Positions 28,420-37,401 of a stretch of 64,000 bases of DNA are shown here, one piece after another; the stretch's first letter is position 1, and each line of letters begins with the position of its first letter. Source of the DNA: Pseudomonas sp. RIT-562 (GTDB lineage Bacteria; Pseudomonadota; Gammaproteobacteria; Pseudomonadales; Pseudomonadaceae). The notes under the pieces are model-generated. The model worked only from the letters and a program-made list of their open reading frames with translations, was not told the origin of the DNA and did not search any database. The translations under genes and the position numbers were made by a program. The stretch is taken from the NCBI RefSeq assembly GCF_026241895.1, contig NZ_JAPJIV010000001.1, positions 186,001-250,000 of the forward strand, in the 5' to 3' direction.

Positions 28420-30294
28420 ATGTCCTTTGCTTCCCTCGGTCTCTCCGAGGCTTTAGTCCGCGCCATCGAGGCGGCGGGCTATACCGAGCCTACTCCGGTG
28501 CAACAGCGGGCAATTCCCGCCGTGTTGCAAGGTCGCGACCTCATGGTTGCGGCACAGACAGGTACTGGTAAAACCGGCGGCTTCGCCCTTCCGATCCTGG
28601 AGCGGTTGTTTCCCAACGGTCACCCGGACAAATCCCAGCGTCACGGCCCGCGCCAACCGCGCGTACTGGTCCTGACCCCTACTCGCGAACTCGCGGCTCA
28701 AGTTCACGAAAGCTTCAAGGTCTATGCCCGTGACCTGAAGTTCGTCAGCGCCTGCATCTTCGGCGGCGTCGGCATGAACCCGCAGGTTCAGGCCATGTCC
28801 CGCGGAGTTGACGTGCTGGTGGCCTGCCCTGGCCGCCTGCTCGACCTCGCTGGCCAAGGCAGCGTCGATTTGTCCCACGTGGAAATCCTCGTGCTGGACG
28901 AAGCCGATCGCATGCTCGACATGGGTTTTGTGCATGACGTGAAGAAAGTCCTGGCACGCCTGCCGAGCAAGCGCCAGAACCTGCTGTTTTCGGCGACGTT
29001 CTCCAAGGACATCACCGATCTCGCCGGCAAGCTGCTGCACAACCCGGAACGCATCGAAGTCACTCCGCCGAACACCACGGTCGAGCGCATCGAACAGCGC
29101 GTATTCCGTCTGCCGGCCAACCACAAGCGTTCGCTGCTGGCGCACTTGATCACCGCTGGCGCCTGGGAACAGGTCCTGGTGTTCACCCGCACCAAGCACG
29201 GCGCCAACCGCCTGGCCGAGTACCTGGACAAGCACGGCCTCAGCGCCGTCGCGATCCACGGCAACAAGAGCCAGAACGCCCGCACCAAAGCCCTGGCCGA
29301 CTTCAAGGCCGGTGAAGTGCGCATTCTGGTTGCCACCGACATCGCCGCTCGCGGCCTCGACATCGATCAGCTGCCCCACGTGGTCAACTTCGAACTGCCG
29401 AACGTCGATGAAGACTACGTGCACCGTATCGGTCGTACTGGCCGTGCCGGTCGCTCGGGCGAGGCGATTTCGCTGGTCGCTCCAGACGAAGAAAAGCTGC
29501 TGAAAAGCATCGAGCGCATGACCAAGCAGAAAATCGCCGACGGCGACCTGATGGGCTTCGACTCCAGCGCTGTTGAAGCCGAAAAACCTGAAGTCCGCGA
29601 GCGTCCGGATGTGCGTAACCCGCGCAACCCACGTGGCCCGCGCGGTGACGGTCCGAACGGCGGCGGCGGTGGCGGCGGTCGTAAAGACAAAGGCAAGGAC
29701 AAGGGCGGCAAGGAAAAACCTGCAGCCACTGGCCGCGGCGATCGTCCGGCACGCGAACAAAAGCCGCGTGAAGGTACGCCTGCTCGTGAGCAGCAGCGCC
29801 CGGCACCACGTGCTTCCGCTGATCGCGCCCCGGACGAGTTCCTGGACGACGATATCGACAACTTCGGTAACCGTGTCGACTACGTGCCCCAAGCCAAACC
29901 GGCCCAGGGCCGTGGCCGCCGTCCAGGTGCTCCGGCGCAGGGTGCGACTGCCGGCGCAGGTGCTCCACGCAGCGGCGGCAAGCCTCAGGGTCGTCAGAGC
30001 GGTCCGCGCAGCAGCGACGGCGCCACCACTGGCACTCCGCCTGCCAAGCGCAGTGGCCCACGCAGCGGTGCTCCACGTGACGGCCAGGCCCGTCGTGAGG
30101 AAGGTCGCAATCGCCGCCCGGCGCGCGACGATCAGCCGCGTTCGGAACCTGCAGTGCAGAACCCGCGCGGCCCGGCACCGAAGATCATTCACAAGGAGTC
30201 GAAAACCGATCGTTTCCCGACACCTGAACAGCTTGATCAATTGCCAGGCCGTCCTCGTGGTGAAAAACCAGCGTTGCTGACTCGTAATCGTTGA
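28420..30294 (+). CDS. rhlE: DEAD-box ATP-dependent RNA helicase RhlE
   Basis: A 624-residue RNA helicase starting at 28420 ([20 protein letters not shown], with AGGA upstream). The helicase core (~1-380) has the Q motif ([11 protein letters not shown]), motif I AQTGTGKT, Ia [14 protein letters not shown] in [27 protein letters not shown] and [12 protein letters not shown]. The C-terminal ~240 residues are low-complexity and rich in Arg, Gly, Pro and Lys ([15 protein letters not shown]), a likely RNA-binding tail, longer than in E. coli RhlE. It probably acts in ribosome assembly and RNA decay, particularly in the cold. It is monocistronic with a long leader and a strong terminator. Confidence 0.95.
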   Translation: MSFASLGLSEALVRAIEAAGYTEPTPVQQRAIPAVLQGRDLMVAAQTGTGKTGGFALPILERLFPNGHPDKSQRHGPRQPRVLVLTPTRELAAQVHESFKVYARDLKFVSACIFGGVGMNPQVQAMSRGVDVLVACPGRLLDLAGQGSVDLSHVEILVLDEADRMLDMGFVHDVKKVLARLPSKRQNLLFSATFSKDITDLAGKLLHNPERIEVTPPNTTVERIEQRVFRLPANHKRSLLAHLITAGAWEQVLVFTRTKHGANRLAEYLDKHGLSAVAIHGNKSQNARTKALADFKAGEVRILVATDIAARGLDIDQLPHVVNFELPNVDEDYVHRIGRTGRAGRSGEAISLVAPDEEKLLKSIERMTKQKIADGDLMGFDSSAVEAEKPEVRERPDVRNPRNPRGPRGDGPNGGGGGGGRKDKGKDKGGKEKPAATGRGDRPAREQKPREGTPAREQQRPAPRASADRAPDEFLDDDIDNFGNRVDYVPQAKPAQGRGRRPGAPAQGATAGAGAPRSGGKPQGRQSGPRSSDGATTGTPPAKRSGPRSGAPRDGQARREEGRNRRPARDDQPRSEPAVQNPRGPAPKIIHKESKTDRFPTPEQLDQLPGRPRGEKPALLTRNR

Positions 30295-30309
30295 GTCAAC
30301 GCAGCCATA

Positions 30310-30345
30310 AAAAATGCCCCGGATCGTGAGATTCGGGGCATTTTT
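30310..30345 (+). terminator. Intrinsic terminator after rhlE
   Basis: AAAAATGCCCCG, a short loop and CGGGGCATTTTT form a perfect stem followed by T residues. A and T runs on both sides make it usable in both directions, so it may also serve the convergent yceI operon. Confidence 0.92.
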
Positions 30346-30367
30346 GTTTGTGCTGCGAACTGCTTCT

Positions 30368-30432
30368 GTAGGAGTTGGCGAAGCCTGCGATCTTTACAAG
30401 ATCAAAAGATCGCAGCCTGCGGCAGCTCCTAC
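30368..30432. repeat. REP inverted pair (GATCGCAGCC..CTCCTAC type, inverted order)
   Basis: GTAGGAGTTGGCGAAGCCTG with CGATCTTT faces AAAAGATCGCAGCCTGCGGC with AGCTCCTAC. The CTCCTAC ends point outward here, unlike at 27208. It lies between the convergent rhlE and yceI genes, next to the rhlE terminator. Confidence 0.88.
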
Positions 30433-30442
30433 GGTCTCAGCA

Positions 30443-31027
30443 TTACTTCGCTTTCACACCTTCAAACGAGATGTACAGCTCAACTGCGTCAGACGATGGG
30501 CCCAGGTCTTTCTGCTTGCCGAAATCGGAACGCTTGATGCTGGTGGTGCCTTCGAAGCCGGCACGGTAGCCGCCCCATGGATCCTTGCCTTCGCCCAGGA
30601 AGGTAGCCTTGACCACGACTGGCTTGGTCACGCCCAGGATAGTCAGGTCGCCGGTCACGTCAGCAGTGTCTTTGCCAGCGGCGTTTTTGCCGGTGGATTT
30701 GACGCTGGTGGAAACGAAAGTGGCCTTGCTGCCGTTAAGAAAGTCTTTGCTGGCAATGTGCTTGTCACGTTCAGCGTGGTTGGTGAATACGCTGGCGGTG
30801 TTCACATTGAACTCGATCTTGCTGTCTTCAGGCTTGGCAGCGTCGAAGCTGAACTTGCCGTCGATGTCCTTGAAGGTACCGGTGATGAAGCTATAGCCCA
30901 GGTGGCTGATCTTGAAATCGACGAAGGCGTGCTGGCCTTCCTTGTCCACTACGTAGTCAGCTGCCATCACGTTGGCGGACAGCAGGGCGGAACCGATTGC
31001 CAGAGCGGCGAGAGTCTTTTTCAACAT
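30443..31027 (-). CDS. yceI: YceI family periplasmic lipid-binding-like protein
   Basis: A 194-residue protein with a signal peptide ([22 protein letters not shown]). The mature part is a beta-rich YceI lipocalin-like domain: [56 protein letters not shown] and [14 protein letters not shown]. Members bind isoprenoid-like lipids in the periplasm. It lies 32 bp downstream of the cytochrome b561 gene, a pairing that recurs in many bacteria, which suggests a joint redox or quinone-related role. The P. aeruginosa counterpart is the secreted PasP as I recall. Confidence 0.94.
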   Translation of the reverse strand: MLKKTLAALAIGSALLSANVMAADYVVDKEGQHAFVDFKISHLGYSFITGTFKDIDGKFSFDAAKPEDSKIEFNVNTASVFTNHAERDKHIASKDFLNGSKATFVSTSVKSTGKNAAGKDTADVTGDLTILGVTKPVVVKATFLGEGKDPWGGYRAGFEGTTSIKRSDFGKQKDLGPSSDAVELYISFEGVKAK

Positions 31028-31059
31028 GCTTTCTATTCCTTTGGAGTCGAGGTTGAACT

Positions 31060-31611
31060 TCAGGCTTTGCGGCCCAGCATTCGCGTCAGGGTCGCATCAC
31101 GATCGATAAAGTGGTGCTTCAATGCTGCCAACGCATGAAGGCCGGAAAAAATTACCAGCGCCCATGCCAGGTACAGATGAATCACACCGGCGGTATCTGC
31201 CTGGTCCGGTAGCCCGGAGACCAATGCAGGCACTTCAAACAAGCCAAACACCGGAATCCCGACACCGTCTGCGGTGGAAATCAGGTAACCGGCAATCATC
31301 ACAGCAAACAAACCAAGGTACAGGAACGAGTGGCCGAACTTGGCGCCAAGGCGCGTCATGCGGCTGTAGCTTTCCAGGGTAGGCGGAGGCGGGCTGATGA
31401 AGCGCCACAACACCCGCAGCAACATGACTGCGAACAACACCAGGCCAATGCTCTTGTGCAAGTCCGGCGCGTCTTTGCGCCAGGTGCTGTAGTAGTCCAG
31501 GTCGATCATCCACAAGCCCAGCGCAAACAATCCGAAGACCGCCAGTGCCACACCCCAGTGCAGGAAGACGCTGATCCAACCGTAGCGCGAAGAAGAGTTA
31601 CGTAGCTGCAT
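31060..31611 (-). CDS. Cytochrome b561
   Basis: A 183-residue membrane protein starting [20 protein letters not shown]. Four membrane segments carry the heme-ligand His residues typical of bacterial b561 proteins: [11 protein letters not shown] in helix 1, [17 protein letters not shown] in helix 2, and [23 protein letters not shown] toward the C-terminus. It should pass electrons between quinone and a periplasmic partner. It is the first gene of a b561-yceI operon. An upstream direct repeat, CTATCGA-N5-CTATCGA (31643-31661), might be an operator. Confidence 0.92.
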   Translation of the reverse strand: MQLRNSSSRYGWISVFLHWGVALAVFGLFALGLWMIDLDYYSTWRKDAPDLHKSIGLVLFAVMLLRVLWRFISPPPPTLESYSRMTRLGAKFGHSFLYLGLFAVMIAGYLISTADGVGIPVFGLFEVPALVSGLPDQADTAGVIHLYLAWALVIFSGLHALAALKHHFIDRDATLTRMLGRKA

Positions 31612-32155
31612 TGCCCAAATCCTGTGAGAACTGCGACCAAGACTATCGACTTATCTATCGAATTAAAGCCGAAAATTTCGCTTTGAAATATCGAGAAATA
31701 CGATCATCAGTGTGAAATAGGTGGGTTAAGGAAAGATTAAAGGCCAAAGTGTGGCGGGATGTTAGTAGCAGACCAGAAATTATGTGGTGATTGTGAGGAC
31801 GCCTTCGCGAGCAAGCCCGCTCCCACACGGTAGGCGCTTCAATGAATTGTGCTGGCCTGGTCGGTGACCTCTCCGTCAATTATGGAGAACAGCAGGCGGC
31901 TGTAGGCATTGATGGTTGTACGGATCTATTTGGCATTTGTGGGCGAGCTCAGTGCCCTGAACTGCGCTCACCCTTCGCCCATCAACACAGCCAGATAGGG
32001 CTATCAATGTAATTATTGCTGCCAGCGTTTTCATTCATGCTCTCCAGTTTTTGAAGAACATAGGATTTAAGGCCAGGTGCTATCAATCATATCGGTCTGA
32101 TATTCGTGTGGGATGCATCTGATAAAGCCGGATGCTCCAGACTGGGTAGACGGCC
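31612..32155. other. Long intergenic region upstream of cytochrome b561
   Basis: About 540 bp without a supportable gene. Its left end is AT-rich and must hold the b561-yceI promoter; CTATCGA occurs twice with a 12-bp period at 31643-31661. A single REP arm lies at 31802-31828. The rest (31830-32155) has no long open frame, no repeat and no RNA fold that I recognise; a decayed gene is possible. Confidence 0.5.
31802..31828. repeat. Single REP arm (GCGAGCAAGCCCGCTCCCAC type)
   Basis: CCTTCGCGAGCAAGCCCGCTCCCAC occurs once here without an inverted partner within 300 bp. It belongs to the family paired at 7008, 17076, 46249 and 63392. Confidence 0.85.
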
Positions 32156-32159
32156 AAAA

Positions 32160-32187
32160 AAAAGCGCGGCCCTTAAGCCGCGCTTTT
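32160..32187. terminator. Intrinsic terminator after the flavoprotein gene
   Basis: AAAAGCGCGGC, loop CCTTAA and GCCGCGCTTTT form a perfect 11-bp stem. On the minus strand it is followed by eight T residues and lies 16 bp after the flavoprotein stop. It could also act in the plus direction, where T4-G-T3 follows. Confidence 0.92.
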
Positions 32188-32202
32188 GTTTACCACCAGG
32201 CT

Positions 32203-33954
32203 TTACTGAGCCTTGGTCTCAGTGGTCGCCGCAGGTTTGGCCGCCGGCTTTTTGGCTGGTTCAGCCTTTTTGGCCGGAGCTTTAGCCGGGGCTTTTTTTG
32301 CCTCGGTTTTGGCTGCCGGCTTTTTCACCGGAGCCTTTTTCGCAGGCTCGGCCTTCACCGGTGCCGCAGGCTTCGGCGTTTCTACCGGCGCTGGTGCTGG
32401 CGTCGGGACTGGAGCCGGGGTTGGCGCAGCCGGAGCAACGGGTGCTGGCGCCTTCACTGGCTCAGGTTTCTTCTCGTCATCGCCACCACCAAACAAGTTG
32501 GTGAAGAAGTTGCCCTTCTTCGCCGCCACTGCACCTGCCGCTGCAGCCGCCGCCACCGGCACGACTTTCGCCGGTTCAAACGACTTGCCCGCCGCCAGAT
32601 CTTCAACCTGACTGGCCGCACGCTGACCGGTGCGCAACGCGCCTTCCAGGGTGCCTGGATACAGGGTGTCGGTATGTTCGCCAGCGAAGGCTACTCGCTG
32701 CAGAGGGCGTTCCCACAGGCGCCAGTATTTGCTGATCTGGCCAGGACCAAAGGCCAGGTAGGCGCCGCCCATGGAGGGGTCGGTGCTGTAGCGACGGATT
32801 TCATAACCGGTGAACGAGCCGCGCGCCTGTGGATAAAAAGCATGCAGGCGGATCAGCACCTGATCGGCCATCTGCTTGTCGCCAAATGCCTGCATCACGC
32901 GGGCGTTGTCGCCGGACAGGTTGATGACCACGTTGGCGCCACCCTTCAGCGCCGGCTCGACCCACAACATGCCAAGGCCAGTGTTGCTGTAGATCTCGCC
33001 GGACATGCGCGCCTTGCTTTCCCACACAGGCGTCTTGAACTTCAGCATGATCTGGTCGCGCCAGCCGTAGTTGGTGCCCTTGATCGCGCCCAGGTGCTGG
33101 GCATCCAGCGCTGGCGTCAGGGAAATCTTGTTCAGTGCGCGCAACGGCACGGCGACCACGACGTAATCGGCCTGGTAGTTGACGCTGCCAACCTTGACGG
33201 TTACGCCGTCCTTGTCCTGGACGATGGCCGACACCGGGGAGCTGGTCTTGATGGTCTTCAGTTGCTTGACGAAAGCCTGTGCCAGCACCGGGCTGCCACC
33301 CAGCAGGCGGGATGCGCGCAGGTCACGATCGGAGACACCGAGGTAAACGCGGCTCTGCTGGGCGAAGTACAGCAGGGACAGCCGCGAAGGCTCGTCGTAG
33401 CGGGTGCGGATCTGCTGGTTGATCAGCTGACGGGCCGTGGCCGGCAGCGTCAGGCGGTCGAGCCAGTTGGACACGTTGATCTGATCGAGGGCGTGCAACG
33501 TGTTGTTCGCCGCAGGGTTCTGCGGGTCTTCAATCGAGCGCGCCAGATCGTCCACGGTTTTCTCGTAGCGTTTGAGCGCTTCGGCAGTGGTCGGATCCTT
33601 GATCGCCAGGTCGGCAGCGCTGTAGTACACGCCATCGATCAGGTAGCTTGGCGTGCGCACGAATTCCGGTGCCGGAGTGGTACCCAGCTTGAACGTCGAG
33701 ACGTACTTGTTCAGCACCGGCTGGGTCTTGTCGTTGCCGATCCACTCACTGGTGGCCATGCCGGAACGACCGCCCAGGCTCGGCTTGGCTTCCAGCAGGG
33801 TGACCTGCCAGCCTTTGTTCTGCAGCTCGTAAGCCGCCGTCAGGCCGGACAGCCCGCCGCCGATCACGATCGCTGTTTTATCCTTGGCCAGCGCAGACAC
33901 GCTGAACAGGCCCAATATCACCAGCGCACAGGCGCGCAGCCAACCAGCAGACAT
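32203..33954 (-). CDS. Exported flavin amine oxidase family protein with Lys/Ala/Pro-rich tail
   Basis: A 583-residue protein. A signal peptide (MSAGWLRACALVILGLFSVSALA) is followed directly by the FAD Rossmann motif AIVIGGGLSGLTAAYEL and LLEAKPSLGGRSG, as in flavin monoamine oxidases; the C-terminal FAD contact AFAGEHTDTLYPGTLEGAL lies near residue 435. After residue ~475 comes a tail of about 105 residues built from Pro, Ala and Lys (PAKKAPVKKPAAK, KAPAKAPAKKAEP), like histone H1 or AlgP repeats. A folded, FAD-bound substrate would suggest Tat export, but no twin-Arg motif is seen. Its substrate is unknown. It is divergent from bioA. Confidence 0.85.
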   Translation of the reverse strand: MSAGWLRACALVILGLFSVSALAKDKTAIVIGGGLSGLTAAYELQNKGWQVTLLEAKPSLGGRSGMATSEWIGNDKTQPVLNKYVSTFKLGTTPAPEFVRTPSYLIDGVYYSAADLAIKDPTTAEALKRYEKTVDDLARSIEDPQNPAANNTLHALDQINVSNWLDRLTLPATARQLINQQIRTRYDEPSRLSLLYFAQQSRVYLGVSDRDLRASRLLGGSPVLAQAFVKQLKTIKTSSPVSAIVQDKDGVTVKVGSVNYQADYVVVAVPLRALNKISLTPALDAQHLGAIKGTNYGWRDQIMLKFKTPVWESKARMSGEIYSNTGLGMLWVEPALKGGANVVINLSGDNARVMQAFGDKQMADQVLIRLHAFYPQARGSFTGYEIRRYSTDPSMGGAYLAFGPGQISKYWRLWERPLQRVAFAGEHTDTLYPGTLEGALRTGQRAASQVEDLAAGKSFEPAKVVPVAAAAAAGAVAAKKGNFFTNLFGGGDDEKKPEPVKAPAPVAPAAPTPAPVPTPAPAPVETPKPAAPVKAEPAKKAPVKKPAAKTEAKKAPAKAPAKKAEPAKKPAAKPAATTETKAQ

Positions 33955-34175
33955 TCAGCGAACTCCGGAAATACACGAGGAAGAACAGTTTTGCGAGTCA
34001 GACGACTCAAGGAACGGCGAAGAATACGTCAGCCATCAAATGGCCGCCAGCGACGTCTATCGCCCCATTGAATGTAGCTCAATTGCCGCAATGGGTTGTT
34101 ACACGGCGAACCATTGCATAGGCTTGCGCGATTGTATGTCCGCGTTTGTCACGGACTGCCTCGAGGAGACTGAAT

Positions 34176-35582
34176 ATGGGCCTGAATAATCAGTGGATGC
34201 AACGCGATCTCGCTGTGCTATGGCATCCCTGTACCCAGATGAAAGACCACGAACAGCTGCCGCTGATCCCGATCAAGCGCGGTGAAGGCGTGTGGCTTGA
34301 AGACTTCGAAGGCAAACGTTACCTCGACGCTGTCAGCTCCTGGTGGGTCAACGTGTTCGGCCACGCCAACCCGCGCATCAACCAGCGCATCAAGGATCAG
34401 GTCGACCAGCTGGAGCACGTGATCCTCGCCGGCTTCAGCCATCAGCCGGTGATCGAGTTATCCGAGCGCCTCGTGCAGATGACACCGGAAGGCCTGACTC
34501 GGTGCTTCTACGCCGATAACGGTTCGTCGTGCATCGAAGTTGCGTTGAAAATGAGCTTTCACTACTGGCTCAACCGCGGCCAGCCAAACAAGAAGCGCTT
34601 CGTCACGCTGACCAACAGCTACCACGGCGAAACCATGGCGGCGATGTCGGTCGGCGATGTGCCGCTGTTTACGGAAACCTACAAGGCGCTGCTGCTAGAC
34701 ACCATCAAGGTGCCGAGCCCGGACTGCTACCTGCGTCCTGAAGGCATGAGCTGGGAAGAGCATTCGCGCAACATGTTCGCCGCCATGGAGCAGACCTTGG
34801 CGGACAATCACGACACGGTCGCGGCGGTCATTGTCGAGCCCCTGATCCAGGGCGCGGGCGGCATGCGCATGTATCATCCGGTCTACCTCAAGTTGTTGCG
34901 GGAGGCTTGTGATCGATATGGCGTGCACCTGATCCACGACGAAATTGCCGTCGGCTTCGGCCGTACTGGGACGATGTTCGCCTGCGAACAGGCTGGCATC
35001 CGCCCGGACTTTCTGTGCCTGTCCAAGGCGCTGACTGGCGGCTATCTGCCTCTGGCGGCCTGCGTCACCACCGAGGATGTCTACAGCGCCTTTTACGACG
35101 ACTACCCGACCCTGCGCGCCTTCCTGCACTCCCACAGCTACACCGGCAACCCGCTGGCCTGTGCCGCGGCGCTGGCAACCCTGGATATCTTCGAAGAAGA
35201 CCACGTCATCGAGAACAACAAGGCTCTGGCGCAACGCATGGCCAGCTCCAGCGCGCACCTGGCCGATCACCCGAACGTCTCGGAGGTACGCCAGACTGGC
35301 ATGGTGCTGGCGATCGAGATGGTCAAGGACAAAGCCACCAAGCAAGCCTATCCATGGCAGGAGCGTCGTGGGCTCAAGGTGTTCCAGCACGCGCTTGAAC
35401 GCGGCGCCCTGCTGCGCCCTCTGGGTAGCGTGGTGTATTTCCTGCCGCCGTACGTGATCACTCCCGATCAGATAGACTTTCTGGCTGAAGTGGCCAGCGA
35501 AGGGATCGACATCGCGACGCGCGACAGCGTCAGTGTTTCGGTGCCGGAAAACTTCCACCCGGGATTCCGCGATCCGGGCTGA
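34176..35582 (+). CDS. bioA: Adenosylmethionine-8-amino-7-oxononanoate aminotransferase
   Basis: A 468-residue class III PLP aminotransferase converting KAPA to DAPA in biotin synthesis with SAM as the amino donor. The start at 34176 (MGLNNQWMQRDLAVLWHP) follows GAGGAGAC. Motifs: HPCTQMKDHE and DAVSSWWVNVFGHANPRIN (Trp-Trp substrate region), the PLP-phosphate site DNGSSCIEVALKM, NSYHGETMAAMSVGD, HDEIAVGFGRTGTMFACE and the PLP Lys in CLSKALTGGYLPLAAC. The other bio genes are not in the window. It is followed by rsmE after a single REP arm. Confidence 0.97.
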   Translation: MGLNNQWMQRDLAVLWHPCTQMKDHEQLPLIPIKRGEGVWLEDFEGKRYLDAVSSWWVNVFGHANPRINQRIKDQVDQLEHVILAGFSHQPVIELSERLVQMTPEGLTRCFYADNGSSCIEVALKMSFHYWLNRGQPNKKRFVTLTNSYHGETMAAMSVGDVPLFTETYKALLLDTIKVPSPDCYLRPEGMSWEEHSRNMFAAMEQTLADNHDTVAAVIVEPLIQGAGGMRMYHPVYLKLLREACDRYGVHLIHDEIAVGFGRTGTMFACEQAGIRPDFLCLSKALTGGYLPLAACVTTEDVYSAFYDDYPTLRAFLHSHSYTGNPLACAAALATLDIFEEDHVIENNKALAQRMASSSAHLADHPNVSEVRQTGMVLAIEMVKDKATKQAYPWQERRGLKVFQHALERGALLRPLGSVVYFLPPYVITPDQIDFLAEVASEGIDIATRDSVSVSVPENFHPGFRDPG

Positions 35583-35618
35583 TTGGTTTGACTTGAGCTT
35601 GCCGCTGCATGGTCCTCC

Positions 35619-35646
35619 GCCTTCGCGAGCAAGCCCGCTCCCACAG
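35619..35646. repeat. Single REP arm (GCGAGCAAGCCCGCTCCCAC type)
   Basis: CCTTCGCGAGCAAGCCCGCTCCCACAG occurs once in the 114-bp gap between bioA and rsmE, with no inverted partner. Confidence 0.85.
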
Positions 35647-35696
35647 GTGGAGGTCGCCACAGATCCAGATGATCAACATTTATCCAGAGACCACGA

Positions 35697-36416
35697 ATGA
35701 GACTGTCCCGCTTCTTTATCGACGCCCCCTTGAGCACCGGTGAACACGAATTGCCCGAGGCCCAGGCGCACTACATCAGCCGCGTGCTGCGCATGGCCGA
35801 AGGTGATGCGTTGCAGCTGTTCGACGGCTCGGGACAGGAGTTCAGTGCACGGCTGGTGGAGGTCGGCAAAAAGCGCGTGGTGGTGCAGATCGACGAGAGC
35901 TTCGCCGGCCAGGTCGAATCACCGCTGCAGATCCACCTCGGCCAGGGTTTGTCCCGTGGCGAGCGGATGGACTGGGCGATCCAGAAAGCTACGGAATTGG
36001 GCGTGAGCGAAATCACTCCGATCTTCACCGACCGCTGTGAAGTGCGCCTCAAGGATGAACGCGCGGACAAACGCCTGATGCACTGGCGCCAGGTGGCTAT
36101 CAGCGCGTGTGAGCAGTGCGGGCGGTCGCGGGTGCCGCTCATTCATCCTCCACAGTTGCTGGCAGACTGGCTCAAGCAGACCGAAGCTGATTTGAAGCTG
36201 GTGCTGCATCCAGTGGCCGAGCCGCTGCTGAGTCATGCCAAGCCCGCAACACTGGCGTTTCTGATCGGGCCGGAAGGTGGGCTGTCGGATGCCGAGGTCG
36301 ATCAGGCCAAGGGCGCGGGCTTTCATGCGGCACGGCTTGGCCCGCGGGTGCTGCGTACCGAGACGGCGCCGGTTGTGGCGTTGGCGGTGGCCCAGCAGCT
36401 TTGGGGAGATTTCTAA
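35697..36416 (+). CDS. rsmE: 16S rRNA (uracil-1498-N3)-methyltransferase
   Basis: A 239-residue SPOUT-fold methyltransferase modifying U1498 of 16S rRNA with SAM. It starts MRLSRFFIDAPLSTGEHELP. An N-terminal PUA-like domain (~1-70: HYISRVLRMAEGDALQLFDG) precedes the catalytic domain with GERMDWAIQKATELGVSEITP, RWRQVAISACEQCGRSRVP (in part), IGPEGGLSDAEV and the trefoil-knot motif LGPRVLRTETAPVVAL. The stop overlaps the first base of a REP pair. It is convergent with the hemolysin III gene. Confidence 0.96.
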   Translation: MRLSRFFIDAPLSTGEHELPEAQAHYISRVLRMAEGDALQLFDGSGQEFSARLVEVGKKRVVVQIDESFAGQVESPLQIHLGQGLSRGERMDWAIQKATELGVSEITPIFTDRCEVRLKDERADKRLMHWRQVAISACEQCGRSRVPLIHPPQLLADWLKQTEADLKLVLHPVAEPLLSHAKPATLAFLIGPEGGLSDAEVDQAKGAGFHAARLGPRVLRTETAPVVALAVAQQLWGDF

Positions 36417-36491
36417 AAAGATCGCAGCCTGCGGCAGCTCCTACAGTAGATCGCATTCCCCTGTAGGAGCTGCCGCAGGCTGCGATCTTTT
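36416..36491. repeat. REP inverted pair (AAAAGATCGCAGCC..CTCCTAC type)
   Basis: AAAAGATCGCAGCCTGCGGC with AGCTCCTACAG faces CTGTAGGAGCTGCCGCAGGC ending TGCGATCTTTT. Long matching arms and flanking A/T runs make it a likely bidirectional terminator for the convergent rsmE and hemolysin III genes. Confidence 0.92.
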
Positions 36492-36501
36492 GATTTTCTA
36501 T

Positions 36502-37119
36502 TCACAGCACATAAAACAAAATCGCCACAAAGTGCAGCAAACTCCCCGCGATCACAAACAGATGCCAGATCCCATGCGCATGCCGCAGTCGGTGATCCAG
36601 CGCAAAAAAGATGATCCCCACGGTGTACAACACCCCGCCCGACGCCAGCCAGGCAAAACCTGCCGAGCCCAGCGCGGCCAGTAACGGCTTTACCGCCACC
36701 AGCACGATCCAGCCCATCACCGCGTAAATCACGATCGACAGCACCCGCGCTTCCGAACGTGGCTTGATCTCCTGCAAGATGCCGATCAACGCCAGCCCCC
36801 AGACGATACCGAACAAAGTCCAGCCCCATGGTCCGCGTAGCGTGACGAGGCAAAATGGCGTGTAGCTTCCGGCGATTAACAGATAGATCGAAAAGTGATC
36901 AACCTTCTGCATGATCACTTTCTTGCGCCCGCGCACGCTGTGGTAAACGGTCGAAGCGCTGTAAAGAACCAGCAAGGTGAAACCATAGATCGCCACACTG
37001 ACGATCTTCCACGGACTGCCGTCCATGCTGGCAACCACCAGCATCCACACCACGCCGACAAAGGCAGCCACCGCTCCGACCAAATGCGTCCAGGCGTTGA
37101 GTTTTTCCCCGTGATACAT
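36502..37119 (-). CDS. Hemolysin III / PAQR family membrane protein
   Basis: A 205-residue protein starting MYHGEKLNAWTHLVGAVAAF, with about seven membrane segments. The conserved PAQR/HlyIII residues are visible: GEKLNAWTHLVGA early, LYSASTVYHSVRG with Ser-His after the third segment, and HRLRHAHGIWHLFVIAGSLLHF near the end, which supply the metal-binding Asp/His set. Bacterial members may be hydrolases acting on membrane lipids; haemolytic activity is doubtful for this type. It is monocistronic. Confidence 0.92.
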   Translation of the reverse strand: MYHGEKLNAWTHLVGAVAAFVGVVWMLVVASMDGSPWKIVSVAIYGFTLLVLYSASTVYHSVRGRKKVIMQKVDHFSIYLLIAGSYTPFCLVTLRGPWGWTLFGIVWGLALIGILQEIKPRSEARVLSIVIYAVMGWIVLVAVKPLLAALGSAGFAWLASGGVLYTVGIIFFALDHRLRHAHGIWHLFVIAGSLLHFVAILFYVL

Positions 37120-37401
37120 GTATTGCCTACCTCAAAAATCCCTTACGACAGTGCGCAAGGCTCAGGCTTGAAGGCTGAAAGCGCAATGTTTCAGACCGCA
37201 TCAGCCGCACTAAAAATCCACAGATGAGCATTCCTACATATCGTTGTAGGAGAATTCGACGCCATCCTAGGAGTGTTCCCACATAGCTTTCAGGTTGCCC
37301 CTCAGCCCCCGCCACCCTAACGTTACAGTTCGATGACAACTCATCGATCAGGCTGCAAAACCTGAACCTACGCGGCACCGGACGCAGCAATGGAGATCGA
37401 C

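Noticed and set aside
28453..30240. Minus-strand open frame of 595 codons opposite rhlE
   Set aside because: Antisense to an intact DEAD-box helicase; the composition is low-complexity with no domain.
32113..34071. Plus-strand open frame of 652 codons opposite the flavoprotein gene
   Set aside because: Antisense to a complete FAD protein; its Phe/Gly/Arg-rich start comes from the Lys/Ala tail read backwards.
37227..37248. TTCCTAC..GTAGGAGAA short hairpin upstream of the DUF6124-like gene
   Set aside because: It could be a REP remnant or chance; too short and without a T-run to call a terminator or operator.
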